Part shown: in pieces, positions 10,942 through 21,575 of the stretch
How positions within the stretch are numbered: position 1 is the first letter of the stretch
Layout of the letters: every line of letters begins with the position of its first letter
Assembly: GCA_002245135.1 (NCBI GenBank)
Contig: NGBS01001193.1
Coordinates: 1-64,000 of the forward strand
Length of the DNA: 64,000 nucleotides
Direction: 5' to 3'
Origin: Proteromonas lacertae
Taxonomy: Eukaryota; Sar; Bigyra; Opalinata; Proteromonadidae
Position numbers and translations under genes: made by a program
The notes under the pieces: generated by a model
The model's database searches: none
Told to the model about the DNA's origin: nothing
Seen by the model: the letters and a program-made list of their open reading frames with translations, nothing else

Positions 10942-13330
10942 GATAAATATATATTTATACCTGTTTTTAATTCTGCTCTATAAACACAACCAACAGTTCC
11001 AAATCCAATAATCTCTTGGAATTCATATAATGTTTCAACATCATCAGGAACTAAAGCAGCACCAAACTGAGATCCATGTCTAATACGATTACATTTAGGT
11101 AGATATTCTTCATATTTTGTCAAGTCTAAATAATCAATATGTGATGTTAAAAATGGTGATTGCATTAATTCCAATGCATCAAATCGATGAGAAGGATCAA
11201 CTTGCAAACATTTTTGAACAAAATATTTGGCTTGAGGATTATTCTCCCAAATTTTTTCCTTAAATTCATAAGCACCAGATTTAATATAATTAAACATGAC
11301 ATTAGTATTTCCATTAACATTAGGGAATGGCAATCTTCCTGTTATTAATAAGAAGGCAATAACACCCAATGACCAAATATCAGCCTTTTCATCGTATGGT
11401 TTATTAGAGATAACTTCTGGAGCGATATATTCTGGTGTTCCACAGATTGCTTGTGTCTTTTGACCATTCATTTCTTTAGCAAATCCAAAATCTATTAGTT
11501 TCAAAGTCGTATCATCATTACTTATTCCATATAATATATTTTCTGGTTTAATATCTCTGTGAATTACTTTCTGTTTATGACAATACAATATTGCTTTTCC
11601 AATAGTAATAAATATCACTTTTACTCTTTCGATTGGGAATATTTTTATTCTATTAATTTCAGTTAATAATTCACCACCAGCTATCAATTCATTCACTATA
11701 TATAAATACTTTTGATCAGCAAAAACGCCATAACATTTCTCCAAGTTAGGATGTGATAAACTTGTAGTAATATCCACTTCTCTTTGTATCATAGTCATAT
11801 TAAAACCAGCTTGAATTGGTATAACTTTAACTGCGACATTTAGACAATCAATATTTCTAAATCCTTTGTATACTTTACCAAAATTACCACCACCAATCAA
11901 TTTACCTAAAGTATAATAGGATGTAAAATGTGCATAAACTTGTTGTTGTTTGATTTGTACTATTTCTTCAGGTTTTGCTGTTGTTACTAATGATTCTGCG
12001 AATTTCATTGAATCTATTGCTCTTCTGAAATGTTGCTTTTCTTGATGGAGTTGTTGGTGTTTCAACATTTTCATCTATCCAATGATATTTGAGGAATCTG
12101 TGGTAATTCATCATAAGGTATTTCAGAAGGAGCTAATGGAGGTTTTGTATGATGAGATTCAACATGTTTAACATCAGGGCTAAGATTAGGAGAAGGATTA
12201 TTAAATTGATATTCTTTATTACCAGATTTCACTGGTGAACGTGGTGGTGTTCCGATTGGAGGAGTAGATGGTGGTTTGGGAGGTGATCCTGCTGATCTTC
12301 TACCACCATCACTACTCTTTGATAATGACAATACATTCTGTTGTATTTCATTTCTTTCAAACTTCATTGATTCTGGTCGATGTACTACTTTCTTCATTTG
12401 TGATGGACTTATTCCCTTCTTCATTTGTCCACGAATTACATATCCACCTCCTGTACCACCACCATTACCACTACCTGTACTGTTGAAATGAGGTATTGAG
12501 TCTGAACTAGATATATGGAATAATGAATTCTCATTCTCTAAAGATGATCTTCTATTATGTGGAGTTGGTATAACTGGTGGTATTGGATGGGGTAAGTTTC
12601 TATTGGATAATGGAGGTCGGCCTATTCCTGGTACTGCATTGACTTGGGAATTAATCTCATCTGTGTTTAATTTGGAGATATTTTCGGTTGGTTTTGGATC
12701 TTCTTCTTCGGTTTTTGGCTTTTCTTCTTCTTTTGGTTTATCCTCTGATTTTGGCTTATCTTCTGTTTTATTTTTTTCTTCAGTTTTACTTCTTTCATCT
12801 TTTTTACTAGATGAATTTAATTTACTATCCTTCCTATGAGGTGAAAGATATTTACTGTCTTTACGACTTGGTGTACTTGGCTTCTCTTCTTTTCTAATAC
12901 TTCTTTTGTGATGATCCCTTATTTCATCATTTGATTTATGAGATTTTGATTCTTTTCGCTTGTCTTTAGACATGCTGCTTTTATGTTCATGATGATGTGT
13001 ATGTTTCCGTTTATTCAGATCTTCTTTCTTTGGTTCTATTTTATCAGCTTCAGGAGCTTCATTCTTTTTATTTTGATCACCCGGAGATTGAGGATTTTGT
13101 GCAGTTGGTGGATCTACAAATATTATAAAAATAGATATAATACCTTGTTTGGGTGTTTCTTGAGTTGCACTATTTTTAATTTCTTCGGTTTTGGTATTTG
13201 GTTGATCAGAAACTGGTTTCGCACCATTATCTTGATTATTATTCTGTGGTGGTTTTACAACTTCTTCTTTCTTCACAGTATTTTCTTTTTTATCTGATTC
13301 AGAAATATTTTTACTTGATGCACATCCCAT
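9948..13330 (-). CDS. N-myristoylated tandem protein kinase/pseudokinase (copy 2)
   Basis: Paralogue of the gene at 4171-6999. It starts MGCASSKN (myristoyl/palmitoyl signal) and has about 400 disordered residues (Lys/Glu/Ser/Pro, 'HTHHHEHKSS'). The first kinase is active-looking ('GGGNFGKVYKGF', 'VAVKVI', 'HRDIKPEN', 'DFGFAK', 'GTPEYIAPE'). The second domain is a pseudokinase with HKNIKPDN for HRD and DYN for DFG. Introns: 13114-13143 (30 nt), 10901-10960 (60 nt, mostly a TA microsatellite) and 10452-10481 (30 nt). The last exon is 10451-9948. The coding frame breaks at 12071-12074, where a TGA overlaps an ATG (ATGA). Either one base is missing here, or two +1 shifts occur: the +1 frame is open for about 37 codons with a Ser/Thr/Pro/Lys-rich sequence before meeting the kinase frame. 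Expected product is about 1,090 aa. It could also be two genes, but the homology with copy 1 argues for one. Confidence 0.85.
10901..10940. repeat. TA dinucleotide microsatellite inside an intron
   Basis: About 19-20 TA units form most of the 60-nt intron of the second tandem kinase gene. Shorter TA runs also occupy introns at 2533-2564, 14732-14770 and 18813-18857. Confidence 0.85.
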
Positions 13331-13492
13331 TTATAAAATTCAAAAAAATTGATATAATAATGAAACGGACAAAAGAATCCAAAAAAGTACTGTTTTTGTT
13401 TGTATGGAATTATGAACTATTTTAACTTAATAAAGATAATTTATATAATAATTGTGGTGAAATTAAATTATTAAATTCTTTATATTTCCTAA

Positions 13493-15524
13493 TTACATCA
13501 ACAAACTAGTTGAATATTCTCTATCTCTAGCTTCCTTCTCATCATTTTTCTTCACTTTTGCATAATTTCTTCGATATTCATGAATGAACGTCTTTCCTTC
13601 TCTAATTTTCATCACATGATCTTCATTTCCCTTCTGTGGAGTATCATACTATACATAATTACAATAACAATATAATTAATACAGGATCAAAACCAATATA
13701 TGACAATAATTTCTTCACAGCATCAAAGAATGTAACAATGAAGACAATTACGCAGATAATAGGTAGCCAGAATGAAAATGACTTACCAAGGAAAGGTACA
13801 AATGTCATTTGCCCCATAAATACATAAAATGATGTATTCTGATACTTATCAATCTAATAAAAAATAATAATTAAAAAAATATATAAAATATACTTGTAGT
13901 AAAGTAAACAAATGATAAATGAGAGAAAACTGTAAACGACATAGATAAATTGCATTAAAACACAATGCATACATATCAGATCTACGAGGATGATGCAAAT
14001 TATAAAATGTAAAAAATGGAATTTTCAATTTAAACAAACTCAAATAACAAGCCCAACTTAGATATGTTATTATTGCAAATGAAATGAAGAAGTTGGAAAT
14101 ACCACTAGATGCTGATTTCAGTAATATACCAAATGGTGATAGTACGATATTATTATAGTAATAATGAACTGGAGCTGTAACCTCGCAGAATAACACTATG
14201 AATGTAATTAACCAGCAGATTAATGATAAAAACTATCAATATAATATTTTATTAAAATATATACTCTAAACGACCATATCTTTATTATAATTATTGGTTT
14301 TGTGAATGAACCAGCTGAAGCCTGTATAAGATTAATATAACCGTTAGAAGAATAAAGAGGATCCTAATAATAATATTGTTATTATTAGAATAGAAAGAGA
14401 TTATATAATATATAATAAAAAAAAAAAAAGAGAAAAGATTGTAATATATTATTATTATATTATATACATTATCTCCAATGAGTTTTTCTGCTCCCTCTAA
14501 TGATTTCAATAAGTCTTTCCATTCTCCTTTTAATCTGTGATGCTGTATAATTGTATTATTCAATTTGGCATGGAGTGATGCTAATTCATCTAATCGTCTT
14601 TCATCATTCCACTATACATAAAATAATAGATATATTTATATATTTATATACAGCTTTTATTTGATCTACTGTATATCGTGGTAGATCATTGACTTGTATT
14701 TTTACTTTGTGACCCATATAATCATTCTTTTCTATATATTAATATATATATATATATATATATATTATACTTTCTGGACATTTTGCCATTACTATATCAA
14801 ATTCTTTTCTTATTTTCTCATATCCACCAATATGTTGCAATATCTTACCATATTCTTCTAATCTTTCTCTAACATTTGATGTTAATGTTTTATTCTCAAA
14901 TATTTCATCATGTAAATCAGAAGCTCTGAATTGTTGTGTTGTTATTATACTCTCTGGATCACAATCTCTGTATATTACCCTTGGCGCCTCAGCTAAACCA
15001 AATCCTAATAATACCACAATGAGAGTTAAACCGTAAGTATTGGCTATTGCTAATAACCAACCGACAACATGATCAATACTTCCTTTTTCTACAATCATTC
15101 TCCAAATTATTACGATTAAACCTGCTACACACATAACGATCCAGAATTTGATATTTGCCTTTAATGAATCAATGACACGTTTCTTAAATGAAAAAGAACC
15201 AGATGCAGAATACTCTTGGACGATTGGTAGTATTACCCATGATATTACGAAGGTGGTGAAGTATATGAATTTCCACATTGCATCCATAAATGCTGGAGAT
15301 GCTTCATCTATTTCAGCATTTGCTAGATCGAATGGAAATAAAACAACTCCTGCCAAACCCAAGTACCTATAAAGTTTAGATCCTCACGAAGTATACCATG
15401 ACAAGAAGATCCAGATTAAATAGAGCCAACCAATATCTGGTCTTGCATAAACTCTAATAACGAACACAGTAAATGGGATCAGTAGAAAAAACCCTGCTAG
15501 AGCGATATAGTCAATGTAATTCAT
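13493..15524 (-). CDS. LMBR1-like membrane protein, LMBRD2 type
   Basis: Multi-pass membrane protein of the LMBR1/LIMR family; animal LMBRD2 is linked to GPCR signalling, but the biochemical role is unclear. Eight exons: 15524-15397, 15366-14771, 14731-14652, 14611-14468, 14363-14265, 14232-13894, 13853-13683 and 13648-13493. All seven introns begin GTAT (30, 39, 40, 104, 32, 40 and 34 nt), and the exon total gives 570 aa in a single frame. Family features: five N-terminal helices including 'FPFDLANAE', 'GFGLAEAPRVIYRDC', then a coiled-coil region ('FENKTLTSNVRERLEEY', 'EIRKEF'-like), then 'VLFCEVTAPVHYY', 'LSPFGILL', 'FKLKIPFFTFYNLHHPRRSD' and 'CRLQFSLIY', and a basic tail 'IREGKTFIHEYRRNYAKVKK' that matches the LMBRD2 C-terminus. 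The 104-nt intron may instead end further downstream at an ATACAG acceptor. The gene is divergent from the phosphatase gene. Confidence 0.85.
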
Positions 15525-15660
15525 CAGAAAAATCACACAATTCTATAGAACCAAGCCTAAAAGTTTGTCATTTAAAACGGTCACAAATATCTTAACTCAA
15601 GTCAAGCTGATCTCTTTTTTCAAATAATTAAGAGGATAGAAGCTGCTTTAGTTTAAATAA
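15525..15660. promoter_or_regulatory. shared divergent promoter region (136 bp)
   Basis: The start codons of the LMBRD2-like gene (-) and the phosphatase gene (+) are only 136 bp apart, so both promoters must lie here or overlap. I see no recognisable TATA or initiator consensus. Confidence 0.45.
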
Positions 15661-16704
15661 ATGTCGGATGAAGAACAAGGTCCTCTAGAAGTAGAGGTTT
15701 CACTTCGTATATTTTACAAATATCATTAAAAAAGGTGACTCAACAACAATAAATGTTAGACGTCGTACAACTACAGATCCTGTTATATTTGCCAGAAAGA
15801 ACACACCAGATTTTGATTCTGTTCCAGAAATACTGAAGAAAATCGAAGTTGATGAAGATGGTTCAAAGGCAAGTCATGATAGAAGATCGTCCTTTATACA
15901 CACAGTTGTACATCAAACTGATGAGAATGGAGAACAGATAACTGTTGTTAGAGCAGCAGTATTTTACCTTTATAACTCTCTTTTATGTTATAGGAATCAT
16001 CAACAAGTTGCTATCGTCCCAAACCAACTTTTTGGCAAAAAATCTGTTGTTGTTTTGAAACACCCAAAAAAGCAACTCATTACAGAACAATCACTTCAGC
16101 AACCCCAACACAACTAACAATAGATGAATTATTACCACAACAAACACCTGAAAATAGAGGAAAAAAGACTTTGGTGCTTGACTTAGATGAAACATTAGTT
16201 CATAGTTGTTTTAGGCCAATGGGTCACTATGATTATATTATACCAATAACATTAGAAAACACTACACACAATATATATGTACTAAAAAGACCAGGAGTGG
16301 AGGTATTTCTAGAAGAAATGAGTAAATTATTTGAGATTGTCGTATATACTGCTAGTTTAGGTAAATATGCAGATCCTCTACTAGATGAGATGGATGTAAC
16401 AGGTAAAATGATTACTGCTAGACTGTTTCGAGAACATTGTGTTTTATTTCAAGGTAATTACATTAAAGACTTATCTTTACTTGGTAGAGATTTAGCTAGT
16501 ACTATAATAATAGATAATTCAATCGCCGCATATTCATTTCAAAAGGAAAATGGCGTTAATTGTAAATCCTTTATAGATGATTTAAATGATAAAGAGTTGT
16601 ATGATTTAATGATATTTCTTAAGAGTATTGTAGATGTAGATGATGTAAGATATCATTTGCAGTTTTGGCTGTCAAAGAGATCGGATTATAGATCCAAAGT
16701 ATAA
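15661..16704 (+). CDS. FCP1/SCP-type (NLI-interacting factor) protein phosphatase
   Basis: HAD-superfamily Ser/Thr phosphatase; relatives act on the RNA polymerase II C-terminal domain or on nuclear-envelope lipid regulators (Dullard/CTDNEP1). Exons 15661-15706, 15735-15958 and 15994-16704, with introns of 28 and 35 nt (GTATAT...AAAG and GTATTT...ATAG), give 326 aa. The N-terminal 145 residues are poorly conserved and carry a 'CCCFETPKK' patch. The catalytic domain starts 'TLVLDLDETLVHSCF' (nucleophile Asp and general-acid Asp of DxDxT), followed by 'KRPGVEVFLEEM', 'VVYTASLGKYADPLLDEMD', 'KDLSLLGRDLASTIIIDNS' (third acidic motif) and 'KSFIDDLNDKELYDLM'. This is the compact SCP layout without a BRCT domain, so an SCP/Dullard-like role is more likely than FCP1. 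No membrane segment is evident. Confidence 0.88.
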
Positions 16705-16862
16705 AATATAAGGTTATATAGCATTTTATACATACTGTAACTGTTATTTTTCTTTTATTTAATAGCATCTATATATTTTCTGTAAGTAATAAAAATTATG
16801 TTTTTTTGGATTATCACAAAATCTATCACATATTTCTTTGTATTTAAATAAATAAAATTAAA

Positions 16863-19845
16863 TTAGTCCTTACAAGATAAAGTCGCTTTAGTCATATCTG
16901 AAGCAGTATCTGAAGAAAATGCAACTGGATTAATCTCTTCTGGAGAACTAGGGTTAGTAAAATGCAATCTCTTAATATTGTCATCTGGTGAAGCCAAACT
17001 AGGATTAGCAGAAATCACATTCTTCATTGGTTTAAACGAAGAATTAGTTCTAATTCTCAAATTCAACTGACTTGATGTTTTATTACATGATCTATTATCA
17101 TTATTTGGAGGTGTTGCATTAAGTATTACATTACTGTTGCTTCGATTATGATAAGAAGATGTATTCTTCTTAATACGTGAATCAATACTTTCTCTATTCT
17201 TTGAAGAAACTTGTTGTACATAAACAGGAGTTATTGTATTACATCTGAATGATGCTTGACTACATTGATATGATGAACTTCTCATCTTTTTATTATTCTC
17301 AGGAATTGTTACTACTACTGGTACATTTGATCTTCTATAACTCTCTCTATAATTCAATGGCGGTGTTCCAGATGGTGTTGAAGGTGTATGCACTGCTACT
17401 GAATTAGTATCATCCGATTCTGACAGATCTATACCTACTAAAGATTGATATTTAGCTTCTCGTTTAGAGATGAAATAATCTTCAATCTTCTCTTTAATTG
17501 CTTCTTTCAAATCATCAGTCAATTTCTCAAATGTGCTGTACCAATTGGCCAATGTCTTTGCTTTCTCACAGTAAGTTGATTTTAAGAATGTATTAGCATA
17601 TTGTGAGGTTAAATATTCAGCAATTTCTAACTCAGCTGATGCATATAAGGTTGAATCAAAGACATTTTTACTCATTTTACTGATAATCTGTTTTCTTTTC
17701 CCATCACTAATTTTGACTTGGTTTGTAGAGGTTGGATCTAAATAAATATTGAATATTTCTTTAGCTGTTTGTATTTTAACATCTTCTGTTAGATTAGGAG
17801 ATTTTGTACGATAATGAAGACAGCATATATAAAATGACATACTAAAAATATATAATTAATTTATAAATATACTATGATTCTTGATTATTATCTTTTATTA
17901 ATATCTTAAAATAAGCTCTCATTATTGGTTCTCTCAGCAGTTTCTGATATAAATCAGTTCGTTTCAAATATGGATTAACATTTTTCTTCCCACATCTATA
18001 ATCTAACAATAATAATAATGATATTTCTATGATTATTAAATAACACAAACTGAATATCACCTTTATTTGACCATCTACGAATGGTGTATAGTTTATTTCA
18101 ATACATCTGATGATTATATAACAAAATGTGAAACTACAAACTCCCTTCATTATATATCTACTTCTGTAGGTTAAATCAGCAAAGAATATTAATCTACAAC
18201 TGTTGAATAAAGCGTGTAAAGAGCAATACAACTACAAAAATATAATATAATAATATATACAGATAAGAAATTAAATAACAACAATTCCTCTTTTGTATTG
18301 GAACAATATTCAATAGTGATAATATAATCAGAAATATTATATTTATCAACCAATAACTCTTTTTCTTTGAATATAAACACTACCATTGATTCTATTATTA
18401 TCACCACAACATATCTTAAGAAATAAACTAAAAAGTCTTTATTCACTATCACTTTATTCTCAACTTCTTCTTCTCTAATATAAAATGTCATCGACTCCAT
18501 AGAACTATATAATTATAAATAAAATATTAATTTTATACAATATAGCTATTAATAAGAATATTTGATCAAAACAAGTGATATAATAACACATATCTTTATT
18601 GATATCAATAAATTGAAATATTATATTACTCAATAACACCATTATTATTGATGCAATATATACTAATGCAATATATAATTTACCATTAAAAGTAGTGTTA
18701 GTAAACCGTCTAAATATCGTTAATGATAATGTAACCATAATTGTAGTGAGTATTACAATACTGTAGAATGCTATTTCTATTATAGAAATAGTGGAATTGG
18801 ATGGTAAAATATCTATAATATAATAATAATAATATATATATATATATATATATATACGACATTTTATATATGATTCATTTGGTGGATTTATTGATTCACA
18901 TGAAGTATTATCGTATGTGAAATATATTAAATGACTATTGCTACTACTGTCGCAGTCTTGTACATGAGGAGAATAATCATTATGACTACAGACTGGTAAT
19001 GATTTAGAATGTTTATTATAAGGATTAATTATTCTACAATATTGTAACGGATATATATTGGAATAATCACAGTTGATGGTTATATTGTATGATGGTATTC
19101 TTATTATTATATTATTATCAGATTCTTCTCCATCTTCATTTTCTTCTATTATTATCATCTTTTCTTTCATTATTCTTGATTTTTCATCAATTTTTAATTT
19201 CTTTATTATTTCTACATTATTTGTAATAATCATTTTTTCTTGAGTGATTATGAATTTGTTTGAGTGTTCAAATAAGGATGGAATATCTATCTTTACACAT
19301 ACAGTGTAGATTTGATTGAATAAATTACATTGAAAATAATTTCCACTCTTATACACTATACCATTCAAGTTTTCATCGTCTATAATGTCATTATATACTT
19401 TTGTGGATATGGGAATATTGGACAATAAATAATTTGGATGATAAACGAATAAATAATAACCAGATTGGTTTAATTTCTTAATGACACTATAAATAAAAAT
19501 ATAACACTAATATACTCGATTATAGAGTTAGGGATTATAAATGACTGTTTGGAGGAATAAATGAGGTTAATTTCATTATTTACACTTATATTACACATAT
19601 TTAATCCACACTTTTCTACTTCGATATTGTCATTGTACTGATTTGACAAGTATAAACTAATGTAAGTGTTCTTCTTCGCTGAGAGCATTGATTTGGATAG
19701 AAACAAATCTAATTGTGTCACATTGATGTTTGCTGATATACCATTTGATTGTCTATCATATTATAAAAATATTGATACAAATCAGTTAGTTCTTTACAAT
19801 TAATATAACTTAAAAAAATAAACACTAAATATATATCGATTTTCA
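16863..19845 (-). CDS. seven-transmembrane receptor fused to a C-terminal RGS domain
   Basis: Predicted G-protein-coupled receptor with a built-in GTPase-accelerating domain. Exons: 19845-19779, 19752-19516, 19486-18858, 18812-18539, 18504-18261, 18231-17873 and 17841-16863, with six GTAT introns of 26, 29, 45, 34, 29 and 31 nt. After a signal-peptide-like start, about 290 extracellular residues contain several Asn-X-Ser/Thr sites and cysteines. Seven hydrophobic segments follow ('IAFYSIVILTTIMVTL', 'IALVYIASIIMVLLSNIIF', 'FDQIFLLIAIF', 'YFLRYVVVIIIESMVVFIF', 'LLLFNFLSLYCSLHALF', 'FTFCYIIIRCIEI', 'VIFSLCYLIIIEISLLLLL'). The RGS domain begins 'KLLREPIMRAYFKI' and continues 'AKEIFNIYLDP', 'NVFDSTLYASAELEIAEYL', 'YANTFLKS'. 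About 160 Ser/Asn-rich tail residues close the protein (~929 aa). Exon 1 needs one extra T in its T7 run (about 19811-19817) to join in frame. The ligand is unknown. Confidence 0.82.
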
Positions 19846-20297
19846 TTCAATTATCAAATCTACCTTTACTGCTTGAGCTAATTTAAAATCAAACGAAAAT
19901 GATCAAGCTCTCAAGCATTGGAATCAGTTATGAAATTGATATTTTTTATAACAAGGTAAAACCCTACAAATATTAATGTTGGTGATGAAAAAATTAAATG
20001 AAAAAGATTAAGGTGAATTATTCTTATATAGCGAAAATGTAAGTCAATTCCAGACTACTTTACTGTAGCTGATTGTCAGACTTGTTACTTATCATTAGAG
20101 AGTTTATTTCTTTTGAAATCTCATATAGTTATGGATTATAAGATACATCAAAAAATAGTCGTTATTTGTTGTTATACATATTATTATATGAATTAGACTT
20201 AAAAGTAATACAAAATTCTTTTAATTTAAATGTATCAGATAGATTTAATTGATAATATACAGAAATAATACAAGCAAACAAAATTAACTTAAAACTA
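19846..20297. other. intergenic between receptor and PSF2 genes, no gene supported
   Basis: About 450 AT-rich bases upstream of the receptor start and downstream of PSF2. A 25-codon plus-strand frame from an ATG near 19911 followed by a GTAAAA is present but resembles nothing and is not supported. The receptor promoter should be here. Confidence 0.45.
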
Positions 20298-20939
20298 TTA
20301 GAAAAATACATTTTCTTGAGTTTCTTCTGTATTTTCTGTAGGAATTATATACTCAGAAACTGTATTTAAGGTTTTTATTAAAGATTCTCTTATTTTCACT
20401 AATTCCATTAAACTTATACCTTTTAATTCAGATGCAGAACTAGGTGATTCTTTACATTCTTCCAATATTCGATTTACACCATTCTGTATTTTATTATTTC
20501 TTATATTTATTATTGACTCTAAAATACCTCTTACATCTTCATCATCTTCTATATCATCACTACACTCTTTAAGCAACAGTTGCGCTATTTCTATATAGTG
20601 AAAAGGCAGAGTATCAACAGGATTTGCATTAGACTTTTCTTTTTTCAAATGATCTTCCAAATATTCTTTATTTAGCCAATTTGGTGGATGTATTTGACAT
20701 TTTTGTTTTCTCTTTAATTCAATTCCTAACCACAAGGGAACTTCTATTTCAACTAGTGGATAAAATGGACCAACATCACCCTATTAGTAATATATAATCG
20801 AATATTATACTGATATTAAAGAAATTGAATTTAAGTGAAATTTGGGAACTATTGTAATAAATTCATCTTCAGCCTAAATTATATATACTTCATATATTCA
20901 TACTAAAAATTCAGCTTCATTTGGAGTAATAGAATACAT
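20298..20939 (-). CDS. PSF2: GINS complex subunit PSF2
   Basis: Subunit of the GINS tetramer, which with CDC45 and MCM2-7 forms the replicative CMG helicase; nuclear. Exons 20939-20904, 20873-20811 and 20780-20298, joined over two 30-nt GTAT...TAG introns, give 193 aa, the normal PSF2 size. The family N-terminus is fully restored by splicing: 'TPNEAEFLAEDEFITIVPKF', then 'GDVGPFYP', 'VEVPLWLGIELKRKQKC' (human has PLWLAINLKQRQKC), 'HPPNWLNKEYL', 'PFHYIEIAQLLL', 'DVRGILESI' and 'LMELVKIRESLIKTLNTV'. The first exon is only 36 nt. The gene is divergent from the repeat-protein gene, with a zf-HIT relic between them. Confidence 0.93.
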
Positions 20940-20960
20940 TGAAAATTGAGATTTTATATT

Positions 20961-21160
20961 TGTGAAACGACTATTTTTCGAAAATAATGTAATTTATCGA
21001 TTTACTCTATAATTAGAAAGTTAAAAATGACAAATTAAATAAATATGAAATGTGTAATACAAATATAACAATTACATATTATTATTTAGTATTTAGTTGT
21101 AAATCGCCCTAAAGCCGTATAAGATATTGTTTATTAAAATATTTCAAGATATTTTTATTA
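20961..21160 (+). pseudogene. decayed zf-HIT gene copy
   Basis: This 200-bp non-coding segment aligns base by base with 36627-36830, the 5' end of the intact zf-HIT gene. Shared features: 'GTGAAACG.CTAT', the split-start-codon region 'AATGTAATTT' plus intron 1, the first Cys-x2-Cys area ('GAAATGTGTAAT' against 'GAAGTGTGTAAT'), intron 2 'ATTATTATTTAG', and the second knuckle, where both Cys codons of CPKC are gone ('AAATCGCCCTAAAGCCGT' against 'AAATGCCCAAAATGCCGA'). No coding frame survives. It is in the same orientation as the intact copy, and the two flank the giant repeat-protein gene. Confidence 0.75.
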
Positions 21161-21575
21161 AATGATTATGATGAACTTAAGAAAAACAGAAGAGAAGTAT
21201 TACATTAAAAAATATGTAAAATGGAAAGATATATGTTAATGAAGATTATGGAATGTAAATGATGATGGGTAAATGTATTTAATGGATGAATATAGTTTAT
21301 AACTAATAGATTTGTGTGAAATTCTTGTAGTTGATATTAGAATCAGTATTAATGAATGAATTGTTTAAATAAAGTGTTATAATCATGTATAAGATAAATA
21401 CACTGTATAGTTCAGTAATTAACCAAAATTAGGAGGAATGTAAAACTAATCAATGAAATACGAATGTAATTAACAGATGGAATATTAATGAGTTGATTTT
21501 TTGTAATAGATTTTGTTAATTCATTATCATGTAAAAAATCTGTAATATTTCTCAAGCTCAAGGTTTGCTATAAAG
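21161..21575 (+). other. upstream region of the giant repeat-protein gene
   Basis: About 415 bases with scattered ATG/TAA and no gene. It probably includes the eroded 3' part of the zf-HIT relic and the promoter of the downstream gene; no core promoter motif is recognisable. Confidence 0.4.

Noticed and set aside
12268-12839. Plus-strand open frames opposite the disordered linker of tandem kinase 2
   Set aside because: They mirror the low-complexity Lys/Glu/Ser codons of the real minus-strand gene.
19911-19990. Short plus-strand frame starting ATGATCAAGCTC
   Set aside because: About 25 codons, no motif, no convincing downstream exon.
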